DNA of 46,127 bases from Saprospirales bacterium (GTDB taxonomy: Bacteria > Bacteroidota > Bacteroidia > Chitinophagales > Saprospiraceae), in NCBI GenBank assembly GCA_007695035.1, contig REEO01000033.1, forward strand, positions 1 through 46,127, written 5' to 3'. Shown here one piece after another: positions 8,801-16,292 of this stretch (the first letter of the stretch is position 1; each line of letters starts with the position of its first letter). The translations under genes were made by a program, and so were the position numbers. Under the pieces are notes generated by a model that was not told the DNA's origin, did not search any database, and was given only the letters and a program-made list of their open reading frames with translations.

Positions 8801-11023
8801 TTCCCCGGTGGTACCGAATTGACATTTACACTAACCGATGGAAACAATTGCGAGGCAGACACCCTAGTAATTTTGGGAGATTGCCAGTGTATAAGCCGCG
8901 CTGGTCAGATTGATACCAGCGAAATCACCCTCTGTCTGGAAGACAAATTAATTCCCTCCGAATTGACCATACGAGACACCGTTCTTGAAGAGGGGGACAG
9001 TTTGTATTTTGTATTGCACAGAGGTCCTGCAGAGGAACTGGGGGAAATTCTTAAAATATCAAAGGGTGAACCCATGCCAATTCCACCTGGAGTTGAACCT
9101 TGGGAGGAGGTTTTCCTCTCCCTGGTAACCGGAGTTGCAGACGGAGACCTTACCTTTATCCCGGACCCCTGTTTTGAAAACTCGGAAGGAATACCGGTTG
9201 TGTGGCAAGAAGGACCAGTAGTCACCATCGGTGGTGAAAATCAAGTCTGTGAGGGCGACTCCGTTGATTTTGTAATTACATCGGAAGGCCCCTTACCTCA
9301 GGCAGTTGAATTGGCCAGCAACCAGGGACGCAATTACCTCGCAGAAATAACCGGAGCGGAATACCGGGTTATCCTCAGTGCAGAAATTGAGGGAGAAGAA
9401 ATATGGGAGATAGTTGAAGTCACTTCCGACTGCCCCGCCACTTTTTCCGGTGAATTTTCCATTGAAACCAGCCGGGAAGCTGAAATAATAATCGACAGTC
9501 CCCCAACTCCAATATGCAACAATGCCATTTTCGGCTCCACCATTAACCTGGACTCCCTGCTTTCAGGAGAAGTCATCACCGGCCAGTGGCTCAATAATAC
9601 AGGAGATCCGGTCGATCCCAATTTAGATTTTGATGGATTGGATTCCGGGGATTATGTCTTTCTGTTTTCCACAGAGGGGTTTGAAGGTCCCTGTCCCGGT
9701 CAGTTGCTGGAAACCACCATCACAGTAGAACACTGCGAATGCCCGGAAGTAATTGCAGTTGATTCTGTGGGACTTTGTGCAGAGGAATACCTGTATCTGC
9801 CCGAACTCATTCAAACCGAAGAATCAGGTCAATGGACCATTAGTCAAAATGACCTGAGCGGCCCCACACCATTTTTGGAAGGAGACTTCCTGGTGCTGGA
9901 CCAACAAAACAGTGGATATCTAACCCTCACTTTCAGTTTGACGGATTCATTTCCTCAGGAGTGTACACAGGAATTTGATGTAGTGGTCTATGCAGATTAC
10001 GCACGTCATGCAGGGACTGCTACTTTTGACGGCGACCTGTGCGAAGGAGTAAATCAAACCATCTCCCTAAATGACCAATTGACAGGACATCAGGCAGGGG
10101 GTAATTGGCAATTTGAGGGACAAATCATATCAACGGAATTTGAAACCGGAGACCTGCCGCCCGGATCCCACTCTCTTTTTTACGTACTTGATGCCGGTGA
10201 ATACTGTTCGGGAGATACCACTGAGCTTACAATCGAAGTAAATCCCTCCCCTCAATTTGAGGTGGATTTTGATCATCCCGCTTGTTTCGGCGAAAACAAC
10301 GGCCACATTTCCATTCAATTAGAAGGAGAATTTAATGGGAATGAAACCTATATCTTCGAAGGTCAAAACCGGGACCATTCAGAGTTTGGTGCTCTGCCTG
10401 CGGGTGTTTATGAAGTAAATGTGATTAGTGCTCAGGGTTGTGAGGGAATCCCCCAATCAGTTGAGTTGGAAAATCCCGAAGAAATAACAGTCGATCTGGG
10501 TGAAGGCCTGACAGCTAATTTCAGCGATGAGATCAGGATTGCACTTTCCTCCAATGCGAGTCCTGAAGAAATTCTAAACATTGAATGGACACTCAATGGT
10601 CAGGTATTGGAGACGGATAAAACAGAACTCACTTTTACCCTGGAGCGGACTAGTACTGTAGCCGTCCACATCACTACAGAGAAAGGCTGTGAAGCACAGG
10701 ACGAGATGATCGTCCAAATGAGGGATCCTTCCGTTTATATTCCCAATGTATTTCGCCCCGGCAGCGGTATTCAAAGCAATTCCGTTTTTGGGCCGATGGG
10801 TACAGAGACCGTGGAAGAGATCATAATTTTCCGCATATTCGACCGGTGGGGGAACAAACTCTACGAGGTTGAAAACATTTCACCCGAGCACGGATTGCAC
10901 TTCTGGGACGGCTCCTCTGACGGTGAAGCACTCAATCCCGGAGTATATGTGTTTCATCTTAGCTACCTGGATGTCACCGGGCAGGTACATACCAAATCGG
11001 GAGAATTTTCTCTCTTGAGGTAA
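5885..11023 (+). CDS. Giant secreted P-domain/PKD-like protein with CHU_C (type B) T9SS sorting domain
   Basis: About 1712 residues from the ATG at 5885; the frame is open from 5831, but the promoter at 5847-5854 and a clean signal peptide starting at MSAYHIKHTLLALLILL favour 5885. After the signal peptide comes a proprotein convertase P-like domain (roughly residues 30-180), marked by the LIGVNMSFNHDAVNELDVILVAP-type core and a GTWTLEMEDH segment. Then follow many cysteine-bearing Ig/PKD-like repeats of 80-150 residues. Near 1475-1560 is a SprB-like repeat (ACFGENNGHISIQLEG). The last ~95 residues (YIPNVFRPG, FDRWGNKLYE, FWDGSSDG, PGVYVFHL) are the gliding-motility-associated CHU_C sorting domain used by the type IX secretion system for export and surface attachment. 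No enzymatic domain is visible; an adhesin or surface-scaffold role is inferred. The composition is acidic with few lysines. Confidence 0.9.
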   Translation: MSAYHIKHTLLALLILLLFHANALASCVCDTNCPSTMLPVGTFSSSITVSGATNNTLGQNGQRLIGVNMSFNHDAVNELDVILVAPDGSSVELMSNYSLEWNLDQDFDICFVACDMVAQPDPGFPAVIDTWQMSQAGAGYSFEGSYYPSVGCLEDLTGSVNGTWTLEMEDHVVVMGGTLFEWSLVFEDNDGTMCPEPCEPPIYCQADGGEVSGVDGIYCESSPDLLLDPTVTHSNSPPNPNEYGYTFVITDENGVILEYNDFPDLTTYSPGTYELCGLSYLIEDLGNIPPPDGVYTRSDLQSDIDNEVFCADLSDDCETIEIEPQLEPININGPEEVCPDELVSYTIENLNLSADFNIVINGAFSDLSITSDTILNIIWEDEPGPRSICADHSNACGTESFCLEIEVFEFPDIDIFGPQELCPGETGVYEFFPPPGPGEFYDIDIVGGLIVNQGSAHVEVEWYENNFQNYLTVEVIGADCPHPEPETFEVLLIEYDLPDFFDYSSEFCTDDAGWAEMDPHPHIQTYSWYGDSITIEQGQGTSGPIVFSVDEPGTTMLCVELDATCGLEGPICQEVTVLEIPNPDIGPIDPQCQLEFTLSSTFEHGNFGSWEQTGGPSIATIQNPFDAETDVEVFEPGTYYFEFTEDNGYCLGSNLVEIIILPGLDIDLVTHQCIFDEYFVIIEISGGEPPYSVNGEEIAGNIFESDFRPEGEDYSFLISDVSGCTAEVTGTHECPCQIDPGSMSPDPIEICIDSGEEFAGIYNNDGTMGPNDIGAYILHDNPGPIPGTIFDMNQSGVFTLQPGMEAGEVYYISHVIGPEENGSVDLGAECVAVALGQAVEVFGLPDFEVPSDAGFCLGSVEIVIDNADPSGVLEIYDHQGGAEPDWADMGDGLYQIQPSEPGVTHYQYTGHNGPCTRSDSFTLEFYELPFFASWEILCAGNEFNAHLEISGGSPPYFLNGTELASDTYLTDTFPGGTELTFTLTDGNNCEADTLVILGDCQCISRAGQIDTSEITLCLEDKLIPSELTIRDTVLEEGDSLYFVLHRGPAEELGEILKISKGEPMPIPPGVEPWEEVFLSLVTGVADGDLTFIPDPCFENSEGIPVVWQEGPVVTIGGENQVCEGDSVDFVITSEGPLPQAVELASNQGRNYLAEITGAEYRVILSAEIEGEEIWEIVEVTSDCPATFSGEFSIETSREAEIIIDSPPTPICNNAIFGSTINLDSLLSGEVITGQWLNNTGDPVDPNLDFDGLDSGDYVFLFSTEGFEGPCPGQLLETTITVEHCECPEVIAVDSVGLCAEEYLYLPELIQTEESGQWTISQNDLSGPTPFLEGDFLVLDQQNSGYLTLTFSLTDSFPQECTQEFDVVVYADYARHAGTATFDGDLCEGVNQTISLNDQLTGHQAGGNWQFEGQIISTEFETGDLPPGSHSLFYVLDAGEYCSGDTTELTIEVNPSPQFEVDFDHPACFGENNGHISIQLEGEFNGNETYIFEGQNRDHSEFGALPAGVYEVNVISAQGCEGIPQSVELENPEEITVDLGEGLTANFSDEIRIALSSNASPEEILNIEWTLNGQVLETDKTELTFTLERTSTVAVHITTEKGCEAQDEMIVQMRDPSVYIPNVFRPGSGIQSNSVFGPMGTETVEEIIIFRIFDRWGNKLYEVENISPEHGLHFWDGSSDGEALNPGVYVFHLSYLDVTGQVHTKSGEFSLLR

Positions 11024-11106
11024 GCCAATTTCAGATTGTACACAGTATTACTTTCTGCAAAAAGTCAAGTGCGGGATTATCCCTAATTTAGCAAAAAAAT
11101 AGCGCG

Positions 11107-12066
11107 ATGGAGAACCAGGATAAGGGAACTGTGATCAAATCAACGGGGAGCTGGTATCAGGTGGCCCTGGAGAACAGCGACAAGGTAATAAATGCACGAA
11201 TCCGGGGTAAATTCCGTCTGGAGGGAAGAAAACTGACCAATCCGGTGGCAGTCGGGGATGTGGTGGAGTTGGAAATAGATCCGAGAGAAGGAACAGGGCT
11301 TATCACCAAAATTTCGGAAAGAAAGAATTTTGTGGTCAGGCAATCCCCCAGACGAAAGCACAATCTGCATCTCCTGGCAGCCAATATTGACTTGGCATTG
11401 CTCATTGTCACCATCGTCAATCCCAAGCTCAAGCAGGGGTTTATCGACCGTTTTTTACTGCTGACCGAACCCCGCGATATTCCCGTCTTGATCTGTTTTA
11501 ATAAATCGGACCTCTACAATGAAGAGGATATGTTGATAGCGGAATACCTCTGCGGGCTGTACAAAAGCATCGGTTATGATGCCATGATCGTCTCCGCTAT
11601 TGAAAAAACAGGAGTCGGGGAGTTGGCGGAAAAAATTCAGGGGAAAACAACCCTGGTAAGTGGTCAATCCGGAGTGGGAAAATCCACACTGCTCAATGCA
11701 CTCAAACCGGGACTTAATTTAAAGACGGCAGACCTGTCGGGTTACACGGGGAAGGGACAACACACCACTACTTTTGCAGAACTTTACCAATTGGATGAAA
11801 GCACCAGGATTATCGACACACCGGGAATCAAAACACTCTCTTACAATAACCTGGAGGTCATGGATGTGGCCCACAATTTCAGAGAGTTTTTCGAGTACTC
11901 ACAATATTGCAAATTCGGCAATTGCACCCATCGCAACGAACCGGGTTGTGCAGTAAAACAAGCACTGGAAGAAGAGGAAATCAGCGAACTCAGATACGCC
12001 AATTACATCGCCATTTTGGACGAGATCGAACAGCAAAATCACTGGGAAAGACACCGGGACTATTGA
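11107..12066 (+). CDS. rsgA: Small ribosomal subunit-dependent GTPase A
   Basis: RsgA (YjeQ) is a circularly permuted GTPase that checks late maturation of the 30S subunit in the cytoplasm. The 319-residue protein has an N-terminal OB-fold (residues ~7-75), then the permuted G motifs: G4 as FNKSD near 136, G1 as SGQSGVGKST (G186 onward), G3 as DTPGIK near 239. The C-terminal zinc knuckle CKFGNCTHRNEPGC is complete (three Cys and one His). Length and motif order match the family. It begins 83 nt after the giant secreted gene; TAATTTAG at 11084-11091 is a near-match to a -7 box, so it probably has its own promoter. The call is secure. Confidence 0.96.
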   Translation: MENQDKGTVIKSTGSWYQVALENSDKVINARIRGKFRLEGRKLTNPVAVGDVVELEIDPREGTGLITKISERKNFVVRQSPRRKHNLHLLAANIDLALLIVTIVNPKLKQGFIDRFLLLTEPRDIPVLICFNKSDLYNEEDMLIAEYLCGLYKSIGYDAMIVSAIEKTGVGELAEKIQGKTTLVSGQSGVGKSTLLNALKPGLNLKTADLSGYTGKGQHTTTFAELYQLDESTRIIDTPGIKTLSYNNLEVMDVAHNFREFFEYSQYCKFGNCTHRNEPGCAVKQALEEEEISELRYANYIAILDEIEQQNHWERHRDY

Positions 12067-12251
12067 GATTTGGGGTGACTACTTCGTCTATTCGCTGGCC
12101 TTCTCCCAAAATACTTTCCTGGATAACCAGAAGAGGTTTGTTGTGGGTCGAGCTGGCTCATGTTTGCGCTGTTGTCATCTGTATTAGGCACAGCCAATTT
12201 TTGAGCATGGATTGAGAACCTCACTACTGACCAAAACGAGTAAAAAATGGC

Positions 12252-12661
12252 ATGGTCATTTTCCCTAAATCTGGGTTAATAAACACCAGAGTGATAAGCA
12301 CACTAAAGGGATCAATAGCTGGACCCAAGGGGTGCCATGATATTCATGCAGATGTCCGACTGCACAAAGCCAGATTAGACATGGAGGTATTTTTCAAGCA
12401 CCTAAACCAGTTGTTTCGTGTCAAAACCTCTTTAGAATTAGCCCCAATGTAGTGAGAATTCAAATTTGGTACTCAATGATTGCCACGTTGCTTCTCAAAG
12501 ACCTAAATCAAAAGGCAAACTACCCCTTTGGACTTTCGAATCTAATCACCTTCATAAGAACCAATCCATTTGTAAAGATTAATCTATGGAAATGGGTCGA
12601 TAAACCGGTGGTTAAAGATCAAAATCTACCGCCTCCTATACCGTTATTTAATCAATGGTAG
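12252..12661 (+). pseudogene. Decayed IS4-type transposase C-terminal fragment
   Basis: Two overlapping frames together read like the C-terminal end of an IS4-group DDE transposase. The first frame (to about 12440) gives LHKARLDMEVFFKHLNQLF, corresponding to the Y-R-E-K signature helix; the Y is replaced by H and the K by N. A frame change at about 12440-12450 (CCCCAATGTAG) is needed to continue into VVRIQIWYSMIATLLLK, then a 60-residue tail ending at a stop at 12661. The catalytic DDE core upstream is not recognisable. The gene is therefore a relic with a frameshift, missing N-terminal two thirds, and lost catalytic-signature residues. I saw no flanking terminal repeats. The surrounding 12067-12251 and 12662-12873 hold no supported gene. 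Confidence 0.7.
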
Positions 12662-12873
12662 GATTGATTTCCCAATACTCCACTCAGAACACTTACCTCC
12701 CCGATTTAGAGAATCCATTACTATGCAATAAATTTTATTTTGGACAGGTGAGGTGTAAACTCTCAGTAAATGATTACTATATTGCTTCAGGATTCCCGGT
12801 CTGGAACAATGGAACAGTTTAGAACAATAAGGTCCCCCAGCATGGCCAGCACCACTCAAAATTAAAGCATAAA

Positions 12874-14187
12874 TCAACCCTCTTCTTCCTCTTCCAAAGA
12901 AAATCGAACTGGGAAGTTGTACCTGACGTTTACCGCTTTACCTTCCTTTATTCCGGGTATCCATTTTTCTTCCAGGTCCGCCATCAATTCAATCACACGC
13001 AAGGCTTCTTTTCCACATTCTCCGCCGATATCGCGTACTATTTTGGGGTTCTGAATCTGACCGGTTCTATCCACTACAAACGAAATCACGACTGTACCCT
13101 CTATCCCATTGCTTCTGGCAATTTCGGGATATTTAATATTGTCGTAAACAAACGTCAACATCTTTTTAGCCGAGCAATTTTGGAGTTCATTTCCAGAAAT
13201 ATTCTTTTCTTCACAACCGGGAAAGCGAGGCATCTCATCAGCAATTTGAAAAACCTCCTCATCTCCATCCAAATCAACAGTTTCATCAGAATGATCACCA
13301 ATACCCAATGTTTTACAACCGGTAAGTGACAACGCCCCAATACCTGCAATGCAGATGATCATAATAAAGCCCGACCATGCCGGGACCATGTTTTTTCCTG
13401 TAATCATTTTTATTCGTTTTTTTAAAGTTAATGAAATAAAGGGGGATGCAAGAGGCTGCCTGAAGGTATTATAATTCACCGCACTCTTTACCAAAAGCAT
13501 CATATATTCCTTTTTTGGAAATGCAGATACCACCTCGCGATCTGCCTGCAATTCGTGAACTTCGTCAATCGCAGACCTAATCCAGTACACCGGAGGAAAA
13601 AACCAAAACACCACACATTGAAAATTCACCCAAAACCTGTCTAACCAATGGCGATTTTTCACATGACTCATTTCGTGCCGGAGAACCATTTTATAATCTG
13701 AATCCCCTTCTCTCATGCAGGACGGAATAAATATGCTGTGCATGAAAGAAAAAGGCATATCCCCGGCCCAGGTGTATATTTTCGCACCTTCCATTTCTTT
13801 CTCAAAAACTGATGCCATCCTCAGCTTATGCAGCCTTAATATAGATTTCAAAAATGACATTCCGCTGAAAACCAGTCCGACCAGATAAACTGCAGCGATT
13901 CCTGCGATCCAATAATTGGCCCGCAATTTTTGCCCGCCGGTATCAATTTCTGCAGCAGTTGTGGTACCGCCTATAAGCACCTCATCTAAAGTCACTACCA
14001 ATACACCAGGCGGAATTTCATAATAGAACAGTTCGTACAATAAAGGGAGAAAAACGGCTGCCGGCATCAGCAGAAGTAGAAAAAACCGAGCTGTGTTGTA
14101 CTTCCGCAATTCCCTGAGACCAAAGTGATAGATGGTCAACCCCAATGAGACGATTAGCGTGATCTGCAATGCGTAAAATAGTGTCAT
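12874..14187 (-). CDS. M56 family (BlaR1/MecR1-like) membrane metallopeptidase with TonB C-terminal domain
   Basis: 437 residues. The N-terminal half has about four membrane segments (residues 1-20, 35-55, ~90-110, ~265-285) and the cytoplasmic gluzincin motif HEMSH at 171-175, as in BlaR1/MecR1 sensor proteases that cleave a BlaI-type repressor. Where BlaR1 has a penicillin-binding sensor domain, this protein instead carries a periplasmic TonB C-terminal-like domain (residues ~340-430: IKYPEIARSNGIEGTVVISFVVDRTGQ). That architecture is common in Bacteroidota and implies a signal other than direct beta-lactam acylation. The gene overlaps the upstream repressor gene by 4 nt, so the two are translationally coupled. 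The C terminus is a run of glutamates. The ligand is unknown. Confidence 0.9.
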   Translation of the reverse strand: MTLFYALQITLIVSLGLTIYHFGLRELRKYNTARFFLLLLMPAAVFLPLLYELFYYEIPPGVLVVTLDEVLIGGTTTAAEIDTGGQKLRANYWIAGIAAVYLVGLVFSGMSFLKSILRLHKLRMASVFEKEMEGAKIYTWAGDMPFSFMHSIFIPSCMREGDSDYKMVLRHEMSHVKNRHWLDRFWVNFQCVVFWFFPPVYWIRSAIDEVHELQADREVVSAFPKKEYMMLLVKSAVNYNTFRQPLASPFISLTLKKRIKMITGKNMVPAWSGFIMIICIAGIGALSLTGCKTLGIGDHSDETVDLDGDEEVFQIADEMPRFPGCEEKNISGNELQNCSAKKMLTFVYDNIKYPEIARSNGIEGTVVISFVVDRTGQIQNPKIVRDIGGECGKEALRVIELMADLEEKWIPGIKEGKAVNVRYNFPVRFSLEEEEEG

Positions 14188-14552
14188 TTTTCGTCGGATT
14201 TATTGATTAGGTTCATTATTTCCCTCAAATCGTCCATGCTTAATTTTTCCTCCCTGATCAAAAAAGAAACCAGCTCCCGGGTGGACCCCTTAAAAAAATC
14301 TTCCTCTAGATTTTCGAGGTAATCCAGAAGATAGTAATCCCGCTCAATGACCGGAAAATACAGATGCGTACGCCCGTAAGCCTTGTGATCCACAAAACCC
14401 TTTTTTTCCAGTATGCGAACAACAGAGGAAACAGTACTGTGAGGAGTGTCGGGGTCGCCCATTTTATTGATAATCTCTCTCACGGTGCACTCTTTCATAT
14501 CCCATATGTGGTGCATAATTTCCTCTTCAACAGAAGTCAGGCGCTGATTCAT
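14184..14552 (-). CDS. BlaI/MecI family transcriptional repressor
   Basis: 122 residues with the BlaI/MecI winged-helix arrangement: LTSVEEEIMHHIWDMKECTVREIINKM (helices 1-2), TPHSTVSSVVRILEKKGFVDHKAYGRTHLYFPVI (recognition helix and wing), then a C-terminal dimerisation helical region. In this family the repressor binds its own promoter and is cleaved by the M56 partner on signal; the partner gene overlaps by 4 nt downstream. Direct repeats in the upstream 60 nt (see 14548-14611) are candidate operator sites. The start ATG at 14552 lies within the first of those repeats. The target genes beyond its own operon cannot be read here; the divergent amidohydrolase gene is a possibility only by position. 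Confidence 0.93.
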   Translation of the reverse strand: MNQRLTSVEEEIMHHIWDMKECTVREIINKMGDPDTPHSTVSSVVRILEKKGFVDHKAYGRTHLYFPVIERDYYLLDYLENLEEDFFKGSTRELVSFLIREEKLSMDDLREIMNLINKSDEK

Positions 14553-14611
14553 AACGGTAATTTTAGTTTCATAACGTAAATATTCGCTATTAGGCGGAAT
14601 TAGCCGCTATT
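14548..14611 (-). promoter_or_regulatory. Candidate operator region of the BlaI/M56 pair: two direct-repeat pairs at 20-bp spacing
   Basis: TTCATAACG occurs at 14548-14556 and again at 14568-14576, exactly 20 bp apart. CGCTATT occurs at 14585-14591 and 14605-14611, also exactly 20 bp apart. Two helical turns of spacing on one face, next to a repressor start codon, suits dimeric repressor binding. An imperfect inverted repeat (GCGG/CCGC, 14594-14607) is embedded in it. Binding is inferred only. Confidence 0.4.
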
Positions 14612-14809
14612 TTTCTTTACTTTAACTTTTACTTAACTTTATTAATGAGAAGTCTGGGAGTTTGAGAAGTAGATTATAATAATTACACGAATGGTTATGC
14701 CGGGAGCAGAAGAGCGGGGAAATTCATGACAGATATTAGACAGTCACAGAAACCTTTTGAGACAAAATCCAGTTTTGAATTTAACAACTAACTTTTGATC
14801 CAACACTCA

Positions 14810-16180
14810 ATGAAAAATCTTAACACAACTTTTAAAACTTTCAGGATTCAAACAGTGGCTAACTATCTGCCGCTTGTACTTGCATTAGCTATAGCCTTCT
14901 GGTCTTCAGCCCTCCACAGTCAGGAGACCATTCTCTTTCAAAATGTAAAGGTTTTTGACGGAACATCAGAGGCCCTGAGTTCACCGTCCAATGTGCTGAT
15001 AACCGGCAATAAAATCGAGAAAATAAACCCAAAAGATATTAATATCGACCATGTGGACAGAGTGATTGACGGCGAGGGAAAGACCCTGATGCCCGGTCTG
15101 ATTGATGTACATGTGCATATGGCGTTTGGTGCTATGACCATGAAAGAAATGATGTGGGCCGGTTTATCCGAGGAATTTGCTATGAGCCGCGCAGGGGAGA
15201 ATGCGGAGCAAATGTTAATGCGTGGATTTACGGCTGTCCGCGATGCAGGTGGACCAATTTTTCCACTGAAAGCAGCCATTGACAAAGGAGATTTGGTTGG
15301 GCCCAGAATTTGGCCCTCTGGTGCTACCATAAGTCAAACTGCCGGACACGGGGATTTCAGAACCCCTGATGAGCGATCCCGCCGGTTTTTTGGAGAACCC
15401 TCCAGAGCTGAGAAGTTCGGAGCCACTTTTATTGCTGATGGCAGATCTGAGGTGCTGACTGCAGTCCGGGAAAATCTACGCTTTGGAGCCAGTCAAATAA
15501 AACTGATGGCTGGAGGGGGAACCTCCTCGGCTTACGACCCTGTGGATGTGACCCAATACACATTTGATGAAATGCGGGCTGCGGTTGAAGCTGCAGAAGA
15601 TTGGGGAACTTATGTAATGGTGCACGCTTACACCCCACGCGCTATAAAAAGAGCGATCGAAGCTGGGGTAAAAGTCATTGAACACGGGCAGTTGATCGAT
15701 GAGGAGACACTGGAATTAATGGTTGAAAGAGACATTTGGTTGAGCACCCAGGTACTTCGAGCAAGCACTCCTGATATGGACCCGCTCCGCAAGGAAAAAA
15801 GAAAACCCGTTATTGAGGGTCAGGCTCAAATGTGGCCCATGGCTAAAGAATTGGGAGTAAAAATAGCCTGGGGAACTGATTTTCTCTTTGAACCGGACTT
15901 GAATCACCAGCAAAACAAATACATTCTCCCTCTCACTGAATGGTTTACCCCGGCAGAAATCCTTAAAATGGTTACCCACGACAATGCTCAGGTACTTGCC
16001 CTTTCAGGCCTTCGAAGTCCGTACCAGGGGAAACTTGGCGTGGTGGAAGAGGGTGCCCTGGCCGACCTCCTTTTGGTTAATGGAAACCCCCTGGAAAACC
16101 TCGAATTACTGTCAAATCCATCGGAAAACTTCGTCATTATAATGAAAGATGGAAAAATTTATAAGGATTTAATGGAGTAA
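14810..16180 (+). CDS. Secreted metal-dependent amidohydrolase (imidazolonepropionase-like/prolidase-type)
   Basis: 456 residues from the ATG at 14810 (a TTG five codons upstream is also in frame). A signal peptide covers about the first 38 residues, ending near SALHSQE, so the enzyme is probably periplasmic. The amidohydrolase fold shows an N-terminal beta-sandwich strand (ILFQNVKVFDGTS), the metal-binding HxH in DVHVHM (H101, H103), the candidate carboxylated lysine in IKLMAGGG, further metal histidines in VHAYT and EHGQL, and the catalytic aspartate in GTDFLF. These match the subgroup that hydrolyses N-terminal or C-terminal prolyl/aryl dipeptides and similar amides; the substrate is not determinable. 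It is divergent from the BlaI/M56 pair and converges on the giant adhesin gene, with a shared terminator at 16197-16245. Confidence 0.9.
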   Translation: MKNLNTTFKTFRIQTVANYLPLVLALAIAFWSSALHSQETILFQNVKVFDGTSEALSSPSNVLITGNKIEKINPKDINIDHVDRVIDGEGKTLMPGLIDVHVHMAFGAMTMKEMMWAGLSEEFAMSRAGENAEQMLMRGFTAVRDAGGPIFPLKAAIDKGDLVGPRIWPSGATISQTAGHGDFRTPDERSRRFFGEPSRAEKFGATFIADGRSEVLTAVRENLRFGASQIKLMAGGGTSSAYDPVDVTQYTFDEMRAAVEAAEDWGTYVMVHAYTPRAIKRAIEAGVKVIEHGQLIDEETLELMVERDIWLSTQVLRASTPDMDPLRKEKRKPVIEGQAQMWPMAKELGVKIAWGTDFLFEPDLNHQQNKYILPLTEWFTPAEILKMVTHDNAQVLALSGLRSPYQGKLGVVEEGALADLLLVNGNPLENLELLSNPSENFVIIMKDGKIYKDLME

Positions 16181-16196
16181 TAAATCATCCAAAACT

Positions 16197-16245
16197 GAAG
16201 CCCAATCGGTTTCTAAAAGTATCTTTCAGTAACAGATTGGGCTTC
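16197..16245. terminator. Bidirectional terminator hairpin between convergent genes
   Basis: GAAGCCCAATC at 16197-16207 and GATTGGGCTTC at 16235-16245 form a perfect 11-bp inverted repeat. It sits between the 3' ends of the plus-strand amidohydrolase and the minus-strand giant protein, flanked by AAAACT on the left and GAAATTTTAG on the right, so it could serve both. Confidence 0.7.
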
Positions 16246-16292
16246 GAAATTTTAGTATATATCCATATTGGTATAGTTTCCTACCTAACCAA

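Noticed and set aside
12644-12877. 77-codon minus-strand frame just downstream of the M56 gene
   Set aside because: It overlaps the transposase relic, shows no recognisable domain and has no plausible start signal.
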